Assembly (NCBI GenBank): GCA_023055505.1
Contig: JALIRH010000043.1
Coordinates: 2,986,001 to 3,050,000 of the forward strand
Direction of reading: 5' to 3'
DNA from: Callipepla californica brunnescens
Taxonomy: Eukaryota > Chordata > Aves > Galliformes > Odontophoridae
DNA length: 64,000 nucleotides
The position numbers and the translations under genes are program-made. The notes under the pieces are model-generated. The model did no database searches. It was not told the DNA's origin and was given only the letters and a program-made list of their open reading frames with translations. Below, piece after piece: positions 24,181-35,200 of this stretch. Every line of letters starts with the position of its first letter. Position 1 is the first letter of the stretch.

Positions 24181-24230
24181 CTGTATATTTTATATATATA
24201 TTATATATATGTATGTACTGTATGTATAAG
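24181..24230 (+). repeat. AT-rich repeat in MLLT1 3' UTR
   Basis: TATATATATATTATATATAT-type tract flanked by TGTATGTA motifs, transcribed as an AU-rich element. Confidence 0.75.
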
Positions 24231-25877
24231 AAGGGCCTAGTTGGGTCTTATGATTTTAAGGGTGTGTTTTTCTGTTTTTTTTTTAATGGCTATGGCAGGG
24301 GAAGGGCGCTTAATAAGATTGACTTGTTTGTTAAAATGCCTCTCGTGGACAATTTTTAGCATATGAAAGCTGAACAGCAATCTTCAAAGCGTTTTGTGCT
24401 CTGGAAGGGACTCACCTGTTGTCTTTTTTCATTTGTCAGTGTTGAATAACTTTGCCAAAATACGTGATTGGTTTTGTTCTGTGTTCTCAAAGAGGAATCT
24501 CCTACAGTGGCCCCTATAGTAGTGGCTGTACTTTGGGAAGACCAAAACAAGGGAGAATTTTATCTTGGGACGCGCCTGGAAAGCACGGATGTAACACCAC
24601 GTAGATCAGGTTCCTTTCTTCCTCCCTCTTCGCACCCATGCAAGAAGTGGCAGTAAACACTAATCCAGAACCCTTTGTGTATTTCTAGTTAAACTAGACC
24701 TCCAGGTGTCGTCTGTACGCCGGGTGGGTACGGGGAAAGCCCTGTAGCTCTTATCAAAGCCGTATTACGCTCCTGTTCCCTCCGTTCAGTATTTTTTGGG
24801 GGAAGAATTACTGCTTTTTTTTTTTTTTTCCAATCAGCCTGGAAGCTTCTGCCAAACGTTGGGTGAGCTGCTGCCAGTGAGGAGAGCAGCTCCTGAGGAG
24901 CCCTCTGCTCGTGGTGAGCTCACCTCTGCCCTGTGCGGGAGCTGCGTCGCTCCGGGGTTCGCCGTCCCTTCTCCACGATGAAATTGCAGTCCCTTGTTTT
25001 GGGTTCCCCCTTTCTTTATCATGGAAATGTTGCAACTAATCAACTGAAGTGGCAATATGATGATAAGCTTGTTTGAGTTGGGTCATGTTGACCTGATTCC
25101 CATTAATTTTGTCTTTGTCCCATCTTTCCTGTGTCTTGTGCGTGTGTATATACATATATATATAAAAAGAGAAATAATCAAGCTCATGCCAGGTGCGTAC
25201 CCCATCACGGCAGTGATCTCAGCTGTTTTCTTTCCCGCTGGACAATGCCAAGCCCGGATAGAACCCCTGTGTGCACGTGCACAGAGAGAAGCTGGAGGAC
25301 GGCAGGAAGAGGAGCTGCGGCTGCTGGCGGTGGGAAGCGCTGCGGCGGAGGATGGCGGATGTGGTCCAGGAGCGCCCGCGGATTTGCTCTGGGTGTGGTG
25401 GGGATGTGAGAGCTGCTCCTGGTCCCCGCTGGGGCTGTGGTGCAGAGGAAGCTGCCCCGACCTTGGTGGCACTCCTGCCCTCGTGCAGGGTGGGTTTGCG
25501 GCACTCCCGTCCCCAGTAGAGCAGTGGTGATGGGCAGCCCGCGGCTGAGGTCTCTCCGTGCCGGCTCTCCCCAGCGGAGAGCTGTCCGTCCTGGCACTGT
25601 CAGTGGTCACCGTCCTTCTGCCCCCTTCACACATCTGAGTCGTCACGCTGCTGCCTGCGAGGCCTAAATGCTGGGAAAGGTGTTCCTGAGCCCGGCTGGA
25701 AGCACACACGGGGCTCCTGCCCACGGCTGTGACATCGTCCTGCCCTGGAACCGACTTTATCTGTGAAGTCTAATGAGCATCGATGGGATTTTTGTTCGGT
25801 TTTTATAAGAAGTATTTTACACATGGATTTTTTTAGACTCTTTATAATCTCCTTGAAAACCCAAAATAGGATTGTCT

Positions 25878-25898
25878 CCCCCCCCCCCCCCCCCCCCC
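25878..25898 (+). repeat. Poly(C) run of 21 in MLLT1 3' UTR
   Basis: Uninterrupted C homopolymer inside the transcribed 3' UTR; the exact length is prone to sequencing error. Confidence 0.9.
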
Positions 25899-27248
25899 AG
25901 CAATAGTTCTCCTCCATTGTGTGCACATGCTGATTTGTTACTAAAAGGTTTCTTGCAAGTACTTAGTTGTTCTACAGAGTTGTTGTTTTTTGGGGTATGT
26001 GGTAGCATTGGGGACCACAGGAGGAACGACTCTGCAAACAAAGGATGGTCGAATTCGGGCCTCATCTTGTGTCCCCTCCTAGTTGCATATGAACGAGTTC
26101 CCCGCGTAGATCCCCTCTAGGCTGGCTGAATGCTGTTCTGAACATGCCGTGTACAGGTATTTGTGGATAACGTGTTTGTTCTTGTGTCACTCTTGAGAGC
26201 ATGGATGGATTATTGTTCAATAGGAAGGAGGTGGCAGTGCTCTGTCAGCATTGCTTCAGGTCTTCGAGGATGTGTAGTAGCTTGCATTGTTTAAAAAAGG
26301 AAAAGAAAAAAAAATATATCCAAAATTGACTTCTAGCCATAACGGTTTCTCCATGGAAGGTGGACAGAACTCGGTTACTTTTGTGTCCTTCACCTCATTC
26401 CTGAAGGCACAGACAAGTGCTGATCAGTCTGAAGGCTTTCAGAGTTGCTTTGGATGGAATGGTGTTGGAGGTGAGATCAGGACACAGCTTTCCTTTGTCC
26501 TTGGCCCGTAAGAGGGGTCAGGAGCATTCTCCTGTTGTCTTGGTCTGCTATGTATTAAGCCTTGAGGCTTTGATTACTGACATTTACTATTAAAAAAAAA
26601 GAAAAAAAGAAAAAAAAAGGTAGTGAGGCTGGCTGGCTCCCGGAACAGCGGCCGAGGAGGAGCGGATTGTTGGTGACAACTCTGCCCGTGCTGGGTCAGG
26701 CTGAACACATGGAAGTGCAATGACTTTGCCACCAGTTCTCATCCTGCCGCGTGCAGCGGTAGCATCAGAACCCGCAAAGAAACGGATGCAGCAATCCAGA
26801 AACAGCTTGTCAGATCTCGGTAGTGTTTGATGGTGAGAGGCTTAGACTTCCCTTACAGAGCTTTTGCCCCGTCCCGTTCTCTGCAAGCAGAGACCCACGG
26901 CGCCCTGGTCCTGCAGCTCTCAGCTGTCGGCGTGGGTCAGAGCTTCTCTGTCCAGGCCCGGGTGCCACGCGCTCCCCTCCGTGCTACAGACAACCAACGT
27001 GTTACTTCTGAAAGATGAAAACCCGGTGTTGCTTTCGTGGGGGCACAAAATAGCCATCAAAAACTGAAGAGATGAGTTTGCACTCCTAAAGGAAATGTAA
27101 GTACTTCAACTTCTAGATGATTTTTAATTGTATTTCTGCCTAGAGCCGAGGTATTAAATACCTTGTCACTTGAGTTGAAAAGTTGTGTTGGGAAATGAAT
27201 TCTGCTCTCAGCTGTAAGAAGTTCAGCTGGCCCAAGACTAACTTCAAG

Positions 27249-27271
27249 ATTAAAAAAAATAATAATAATAA
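27249..27271. repeat. (AAT)n microsatellite in MLLT1 3' UTR
   Basis: A run followed by about five AAT units, 100 bases upstream of the inferred poly(A) signal. Confidence 0.75.
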
Positions 27272-27366
27272 TCATGTTTGTAATACATTGCAGGATTGTT
27301 TGTCCTGAATTTTAAACCTTTTTGTTAAAATTGTGGAACTACGGAGGAATTTTCTAGAAAAAGTGA

Positions 27367-27372
27367 AATAAA
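27367..27372 (+). terminator. MLLT1: MLLT1 poly(A) signal
   Basis: Canonical AATAAA followed within 40 bases by the T-rich sequence GGGTTTTTTGTTC, a typical downstream element. It lies about 465 bases before the ACSBG2 poly(A) signal on the opposite strand. Confidence 0.65.
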
Positions 27373-27390
27373 GTAAGATGGAAAAGTATT

Positions 27391-27819
27391 CACTTCCAGG
27401 GTTTTTTGTTCATTGCATCGCTTCTGCAGGGACGGTGTGCTGCTCCTCCAGAGCACCTCTTACCCACACGTTTCGAGTCAAAACACAGCAGCTGTGTGCC
27501 CAACCTTACAACTGTGTGTTTGCTGCAGCTCCAGAGCTTCTTCAGCAGCTCCTGCCTAGTTTGTGAGGGTCCATCTGAGCACAGGGGGGCAGAGCCTTCC
27601 TCCCTTGCACGCTGTGAGCTCTGCTGCAGAGCTTCGTTCCCTGCTCAGTGCATTGTGTTGGCCCCCTCTCTGCTGCTGAGCGCACATCCTTATGCTTGGT
27701 GACAATCAGGAGCGGTTCCTATGCAGACAGTGGTGATAAGGAAGGGTTGATCTGTTCTCATCTTTGGACTCTGACCTCAGCACTGAGCGCTGTTCTACAA
27801 AAACTACTGAAGCATTAAG
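27391..27819. other. Intergenic gap between convergent MLLT1 and ACSBG2
   Basis: About 430 bases between the two inferred 3' ends. No exon, repeat or RNA gene is recognised. Short open frames here lack homology. Confidence 0.6.
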
Positions 27820-27836
27820 ACACAAAGCACTGGATG

Positions 27837-27842
27837 TTTATT
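27837..27842 (-). terminator. ACSBG2: ACSBG2 distal poly(A) signal
   Basis: AATAAA on the minus strand, about 1.28 kb beyond the stop codon and 465 bases from the MLLT1 signal on the opposite strand. Confidence 0.6.
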
Positions 27843-29029
27843 AGGCATTTCTCTGTATGCTGAGACACTTCCAATTCATGCAGCTGAGAAAGCTGTTCCC
27901 GTAGCACAGTACCCACACTCCATGCAGGTGCTGTGGGCACTGCTCTGAGCTGTTCATGCCCACACGAAGTACAGTTTTAGGCACGAGAACCTCCCTGAGG
28001 TGCCCAGTTCTGAGTACAGCGAATGCTCTCTCACCACTGCAGGATTGGGTACGGACCAAATGCTGTACGGACAGCCCCAGCAACCTGCAGCCGTTGGTTT
28101 GCTGGAGCTTTTTGCATTATTTAATGTTGCTTTTTCCCTGTGTGACACTTCCACTCAAAGCAGCTGACAGCTCTGGGTGCTCCTGCTTTGTCTAGAGAAA
28201 TGAGTCACAACCAGCACACAACTTCTGCTTTCTTTTCAGAGCAATGATTTTTAGTTTGGAATAAGCCATCTTACAAGCAATCCTTCATTTGCTGAGGGGA
28301 CTGAAGGCCCTCCGTGCAGGGGACAGAGGGGAACAGTCCTCACAGAACCACTCAGCAGCTCAGGAGCCACTGTTCCCTCTACTGTCTCCTCTAAACTTCT
28401 ATGTGCATCAGCCAACGCAGCCCTGCAGCTCTGGAGTGCCACCTAAGCAAGGTTTCTATGATTGTGAGACTACAGACAGAGGTTACACACACGTACACAG
28501 CCTTTTAGAACAATCTAGTCCATGTATGCCACTAAAACGATATAATTTATGGTTTCCTTATAGCTCAAGAAGCTGAAACAGACTCCGAGTATTGCACAAA
28601 CCAACCCAGTAAACTCCAGGTTCCACTCTGACTTGCCGGGGTGTGCAGTCCCACAGCATTGGCCTTGCTCTTCACAGATGATGGGTTTGCAGGTAAAAAA
28701 AGATATAAAATAATTCAGATGTAATAAGCATGCAATTAAACACGCACCTAGGAAAACAAAGCAGACTGCTCTAAAAAGAATTCTGCCTTCCCTACGCAGC
28801 AGGAGAAGGGCAGATCCTGATCGGTTTACATTCAGCTTGGAAAAAGAAAACTTTGGTGAAGACGCACCATACACTACAAACTGACACGGTCTGCATTGCC
28901 CTTATATATAAAAAAAGGAAAAATTACACAGGAAAACACTGGGCATGACCACACCGGGCACACTGCAGTAAAGGGCCCAGGAACGTACAGCTAAGCACCT
29001 CAGGAAGGCTGTGTGCTTGCCAAGCCTCA

Positions 29030-29035
29030 TTTATT
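29030..29035 (-). terminator. ACSBG2: ACSBG2 proximal poly(A) signal (candidate)
   Basis: AATAAA on the minus strand about 90 bases after the stop codon; use would give a short 3' UTR. Confidence 0.4.
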
Positions 29036-29121
29036 TCTGCAGAGCCCACTGAATCTGTCCCGGGGAGCCCAGGCTGACAGTGTGCTCCTGCACCAGGGGA
29101 GGAGTTTCCTACCACGCCATG

Positions 29122-29246
29122 CTACTGCCGAAGAGCACTCAGAGCATTCTCCGTTGTCGTCGGTGTATTTGCATCTGCATAAAACTCATCAATCAGGTCT
29201 TTGTACTTCTGTGCCACCGCTGGTCTCTTCAGTTTCATGGTTGGGC
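29122..29246 (-). CDS. ACSBG2: ACSBG2 exon 15, C-terminus and stop
   Basis: The acceptor is TTTTCCACAG. It encodes [30 protein letters not shown] and a tail ending ALSALRQ, then TAG at 29124-29122. The tail runs about 15 residues past the human C-terminus. Confidence 0.94.
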
Positions 29247-32200
29247 CTGTGGAAAACACACAGCACGGGGCTCTAACGGTGCCAGTGCTACAGACAGCAT
29301 CGTTTTGAGACGCAGATCAACAGCAGAGTTGAAGCAAGCACAGAGGAGGACTCAGATAAGGTGAAATGACAGCGAATTCTAACTGCTGTCTGTGATTAAT
29401 AACCTCCATCGCCCCATGAATACAAACAGCACAACCACCCTGCAGCAGACAGCACAACACCAAGGACTGCTCCTCTCAGTCCTGTCAGGCACAGCTGGGA
29501 AGTCCAGGATAACCCATCCACCCTCGCAAAGGCTGTGACACAGAGCAGCTGCAGCAGAAGGGCTGCAGGTTTCAGGCTCAACCAACACCCAAAGGTGGGG
29601 CTGCCCCCGTGTCCCCCCCCACACCACTCACCCAGCTCTCCACCGCTGACAGAAAAGTCTTTCTCCAGGATGACCCACTTCTGGATTTTCTGAGCATTTG
29701 AGACAGCTCTCTTATTGACTTCTGAAATTGCTGCCTGGATAGCTGGATAGATGACCTTGTCCTTGCTGCTTATGATTTCAGAAGCTTTTGTAGCCTTGCT
29801 GCCCAGTTTCTGACAGTATTCAATAGCTTCTGGAGTGAGGTCATCTCCCGGCTCCCCACTCTCTGCATTCACGACGCACTACAACACGTGTTAGGAGAGG
29901 TCACTTTACGTTGTCTAAAAAACTCAAACCCTTTCATACTAATAAACCTGCTGCCCACAGAAAGCTGCTGCATCACCTTCCCCACCTCAGCACCAACTGG
30001 CAGTTGACCACTTTTATGTGCTTTATATAAACTGCTGCTTCAAATGACAGCTTGTTAAACACCTTTGTTATCTCCACACACACACACACAACAGCTATGT
30101 CAGTGCTCAGGAGCAAGCTGAGCACAGAACTCATCCTCCAAATCCTTCCCTTTGTGATCCCAACTTAAGCAAAACAGAGACAACTCCTCTTCTCTGGGCC
30201 AGAGCTTAACTTGCCCATATCCCACAGCAGCACTGCAGCCTGCTGGAATTCCACACCGCCCCTCACACCAACAAGAGCAGCACCAACAGAGCCTGGCTCA
30301 GCAGCTCTGGCACAAGGGCAAGAAGGCTGGCAGCTGCAGTCACACTAATGAACAATTAACATTGTCCTGGGAATGAACCAGCCTATGAATTCTCTCCAAC
30401 TCCTGACAGAAGAGTGAGGACAGTCCACCCACATGTGTTGCTGTGGAGTTTAAAGGCACTGTTTTAAAGGCACTGACGTCTCATTACTGTCTGAACTGCT
30501 CTGGGAGATACTGAAATATTGGTGAGAAAAGCAGGTTTCTTTTTTCAGTGTGGCTGTTATGTCCCTTAGTACTTTTCTGCTTTCTGTCTGAGGTGGTACA
30601 GAGATAAACAGTGGCCCTGAACAGCAGAACGCTGCTGGCACATCAGATGGCAAGTGCTCATTTTCCTGTACAGTTTAAGTGCAACTCAGTTACAAGCCGT
30701 GCTCCGCAACACCCCCATGCTCTAGCAAGCACTGCAGATCATAAAGTCACCTCACTGTACTGCAAAACAACCTACGTCCTTTCAGCCCCATCCCGTTTTC
30801 CATTAAGCAGGCAAAATCAATCCCACCTTGAGCGTCAGAAGCATAGCAAGGAATTTTGCTTTGTCTCCAACCAACATGGCGTTGCTAATGATGGGACAGG
30901 CCTCTTTCACAGCATCCTCAATTGGAACAGGAGGAACGTTCTCACCTCCTGCTGTGATGATGAGCTCTGGAAAACAGTCAGATCTTGATTAATACTCACG
31001 GCTTCCCTTTTCCTTGCTTCACAACCTGAAATGACTTCGTAGCACCTTTGTGGTGACAGATCCAATGATGAGTGTGTCCCAACATCTGGAGAAGGCAGTG
31101 AACCAGAAAGACTCCAGCCAGGCAAGGAGAGCTGAGACCAAGGTGTGCAAACAAGCAGTCAAACAAGCATGCAAGAGCTGCTCTAATGCTCCACAGATGT
31201 TTGCAGCTTGGGAACGCGGGGTGTGGAGTACGAGCACCTCAGCACACGACCACAGTCACCTCAGGTTCTCAGGAATTCAACCAACTCGTTCAGAAACTTA
31301 AGCCAAAACCTTGCTGAGGCAGAGCAGAGTTTTTAAAGCTACACACGGAGCAGAGACGAGCCCGTCTTTCCTGGCTGCCTTTTATAGATTTCTTAGAGCA
31401 GCCCCTTTGCACAACCACTTATCTCTTTCACGATTAGAGTCTTTCATGAAATTAGATTTGGATTTGTTTGGTGTTGGCCAAGAGCTGTGTTGCTGCAAGC
31501 CATTTTCACAACAGCATTAAGCTTTGTTTTCTCTTACAGGTTAACTAGCAAAGCCAGCTGGAACTGAAGGGAGCCAGCAGCACACACAAGTCAGCAAAGC
31601 ATTAACTGCTGCTGAAGAAATCAGAGGATTTCTCCCTTACTCTGCAGTCACACACTGGTTTCAGAGGTCATCCTCCTCCCCTCACAAGCCACGTCACACG
31701 CCTGTTTGCTGGCAGCACAACCTGCAGCCATATTCATATTAAATGTTCATATTAAACTTCTGTGCAAGCCACAGCCACAGAACTATCAGGGCTTGATGCA
31801 TCCAACCCTTGCACTGTATGACCTCAAGACAGAAGAGTGACAAGGTGCATTACCTTTAATCCTGCCAGTGATGTAAATGAATCCATCTTTATCACATTTG
31901 CCAAGGTCTCCTGAATGCAGCCAGCCCTCTTCATCAATCGCCTCTCTGGTTTTGTCCTCCATGTTCAAATAGCCCATAAAGACGTGCCTTCCTGCAAAGC
32001 AGATCTCCCCAATGCCATCTGCATCTGGCTTATGAATCAGTGTCCGACAGCCTGCCATTTCCTTTCCACAGCTGAAACAAAGAGAACACAAACACAAACC
32101 TGAGGCTTTTTTAATTATTACTATTTTTATATTCAGTAACTGAACAGCAGAGTGAAACGATAGCGATACCCACTCCATCTGAAGTGTCTGAACCAAGCCA

Positions 32201-35200
32201 GGAAGCCTTTTATTACAACTACTCCAGTGGGGAAGTTAAAAATTTTTAAGTCATCTGCATGTGTAAGGGAAACTACAGAAAGCTGTTACCGCAGAGAGAT
32301 CAGCATTAGCACACCTGGTGCTTCCACTTACTGCTCTCAAACACCTGAGCTCTGAATTAGAATTTATGTTCCTGGCAGCACACTTTTATTGATGGTGCTG
32401 TTTCTCTGCAGACCAAACACACGGGGCCTGAACAAGCCATCCAAAGCTACGCAACAGCCTGACTGCATTTCTTCATTCGACATTAAGGTGAACCGTAGGT
32501 TGCTAATTCTCTCCTCTCACAAATCCCTTGCTTTCTCCTCAGTTCCCCAGAATCCAGGCCAAGTCTAAGTAATGCTTCCTCTGCCCATGGCAGATCTCTT
32601 CATCTGCAGAATACGGCCAGAGGAACTGGCTCCCCAGAGATGTCTCACTGGCTCTAAGACTGGGGCTGAGCTGCAATGGCTGAGACAAACAAGCCAGGTA
32701 CAATAGGAACCTTAAAGAACCTCTGCTCCTCCTGGCAGCACTGTGTTTACAGGAGTTATTTACCTGGTAAGCCTAAATGCTTGAGGTATGGAGACCGTGT
32801 GAGGCCCCGAGCTCTCACTCATGCCATATAGCTCATACACGGGAATATTCAGGCTTAAAAAGAATTCCAGAGTCTCTCTGCTAATGGGAGCAGCTCCTGT
32901 GAAGCACTTGGTGCAGCGATCCAGCCCAATGGCCCTTCGAACCTTCTTGTACACCAAGTGCCTGGCCAAGCGGAAGTTCATCGGGACGTCCGAATACCTA
33001 CGGAAGAAAAACCAGTACAGGATCTCAAGCCAGAAAGTAAAACTTCTCCTTGTCCTCTTTTCATCCATCTCCTAATTCAGCTTTTTCGGTTAAAAATGAC
33101 AACAGGAATTACTCCTGTCTCCAGCTCTTGCTGCCCACCCTCTCAACCAACAGTTAACTTTGGTTTTTAAGTCAAGTCCACGAGTCTGGGCTGTTACATG
33201 CAGTGCAATTCCTCATTGGGTGCTAAAGTCCTCCTAACATTCCTAACACCCCTTAAGTTAAATTGTAATTACCCATTCATCCACTTCAGGTTTGTCTGCA
33301 ACCCGACTCCCTTGGCCCACGTCGCCACTTTTCTCTGGAGCGTGGATGATTTTGCACCAACAGATTTCATTTTTTCTTCTATTTTTTCCCAGACACGAGG
33401 AACTCCTAAGAAGGCAGTTGGCCTCGCCTCACGCAGGGTGTCCACCAGGGTGCCCTGAGCAGAACAGAATTGAACACAGCTTTCAGAAGTGCTTTAGTAC
33501 AGACTTCGGGTCAGCACTGCTCACCAGCCAAAGCCTACAAGTGCCATCAGTTCCTGAGGAATGGATCATTTTAAGCTGAAGTGCTGCTGCTGCTGAGTGT
33601 CAGCAATACCAGTTTTCTTCCTGCCGTGCTCCACAAGAGCAAAGAGCCTCAGAAGAGTTCCTATTCTGCACTGGTTTTGACAAGACACCAAGGGTTGATG
33701 CTCTTGATGCCCATGCTGACACAGCACTGGGACATCTTTCTCTTCCTAGGGCACAGATTTAAAGGTGGGGGCATTTTGCAATGTGGACAGAGCAAACACA
33801 GCAAACACAAAGCTCCACCAAAACATCAGGGCACAGAAGTGGCGCCAGCTGAGACACTGAGGAGCTCCCAGTTGTGAAATTCTTGGTCAGCTCATCCTGA
33901 CATGTCACACAGACCCAAAAGGCAACGGTCAGGCTGCCTACACTTTTCAAACTAACAGGCCCTTAAACAGGAGCACTTTGTCACTGCACAAGCAAATCGA
34001 GTCATCTCATGACTCTAAAAGCTTTGTTAAGCCACCCAGGTTTGCATTCAAGCGGCCACTCCTAGCTACAAGCAGGTAGATGAACACAAGTTTTTCTGTT
34101 ATCTAATATTTTTACCTTTAATGCATCCGGTTGAGCAAAGAAGACCTGTGCTCCAAACGTTATTGATAACCAGATATCTATAATCTGTGCAGCAACGTGA
34201 CTGAGAGGCAGATAGCTGACCACCAGCTCTTGCTTTTCAGTAGCTTCCAGCAGCGATAAGGAACGTCCAACTGCCAACGGCGTCCACGTCAACTGCAACA
34301 AGAACACAGCCCAGTATGAAGGGGCAGCTCTTCTGAGCAGGTACAACACAGAACGAGCAGCTCACAAATCAAGGCTACAGCTCACTGTGAGCTTCAGACC
34401 AGATGTGCCCACCAGCTGACCTTTGCTGTCCCTCAGCACTCACCCAGGGTCACAGTTCTCAGAATGGACGTCCATCCAAAGAGATACTCACATTGTCATG
34501 ACTGAGCATTACTCCCTTTGGCTGTCCAGTTGTCCCTGAGGTATAAATTAAGGTACAGCACTGGTTAGGCTTCTGTGACTCAACGATTTCACGGAGCTGA
34601 GAATCTGGAACATCTTCACCAAGGTCCAAGAACTCTTTCCACTGTATACAGAAATGAAAAACTTCATCACTTCATAGGCCATAATTCATAAACAAAATTA
34701 AGCCCAATGTGAAGAGTAAGAAACCGTGTTTCCTTTGTCTGGCTGCCAGAGGAGATGTGGAAAGAAACAGAAATGGAGACAGATCTACCCTGAAGATTCC
34801 CAGCTCTGCAGCAACCCTGGTATTCACCCTGGGAGTGCTGAGCAGAAGTAATTCTGGGACCCAAACCTGTATAGAAGAGGTCAGCATGCTTGCACCTTTT
34901 CCTTACAACGTGGTTTCTCAAGCTTTGTACAACAGCAGACATCTACCACTCCAGCCAGGCAAGTGCTGAAACCATCATACTCATCACGACAGTGGAAGGC
35001 TGTCGTTGCTTGCAAGCCACCAGTTAAGTACAGCCAGTACATACAAGCCAGTAAGATGCCAGTACTTACAGAATACAGATTTGGTCTCTTCTCTTTTAGC
35101 TCTTCCCCATACTGGATAACAGCTTTCACATGAGGTAGTTTATGCTCAATCTGTGTTAGAAAGGGAGATTCATGAGAACAAGCAAACCCTACTTGTTCTT

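Larger units (their letters stand above)
23419..27390 (+). other. MLLT1: MLLT1 3' untranslated region (about 4 kb)
   Basis: It runs from the stop codon to a canonical AATAAA at 27367-27372, with a T/G-rich element just downstream. It contains an AT-repeat tract near 24181-24230, a Pumilio-type TGTATATA at 25145-25152, a GC-rich patch near 25.2-25.7 kb and a 21-base C run at 25878-25898. Open frames in this interval on either strand, including a 213-residue one on the minus strand at 25083-25724, show no recognisable domain and look like chance frames. Where the UTR ends is inferred from the first good poly(A) signal; earlier cleavage is possible. Confidence 0.7.
27820..29121 (-). other. ACSBG2: ACSBG2 3' untranslated region
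   Basis: It extends from the stop to an AATAAA (minus strand) at 27842-27837. A proximal AATAAA at 29035-29030 could yield a 3' UTR of only about 100 bases. Open frames inside it, such as a 119-residue minus-strand frame at 28515-28874, have no recognisable domain. Confidence 0.65.

Noticed and set aside
25083..25724. 213-residue minus-strand frame in the MLLT1 3' UTR
   Set aside because: GC-rich patch with overlapping frames on both strands and no conserved motif.
28515..28874. 119-residue minus-strand frame with a hydrophobic, Cys-rich segment
   Set aside because: It lies within the ACSBG2 3' UTR downstream of a well supported stop; the hydrophobic segment alone is not evidence.
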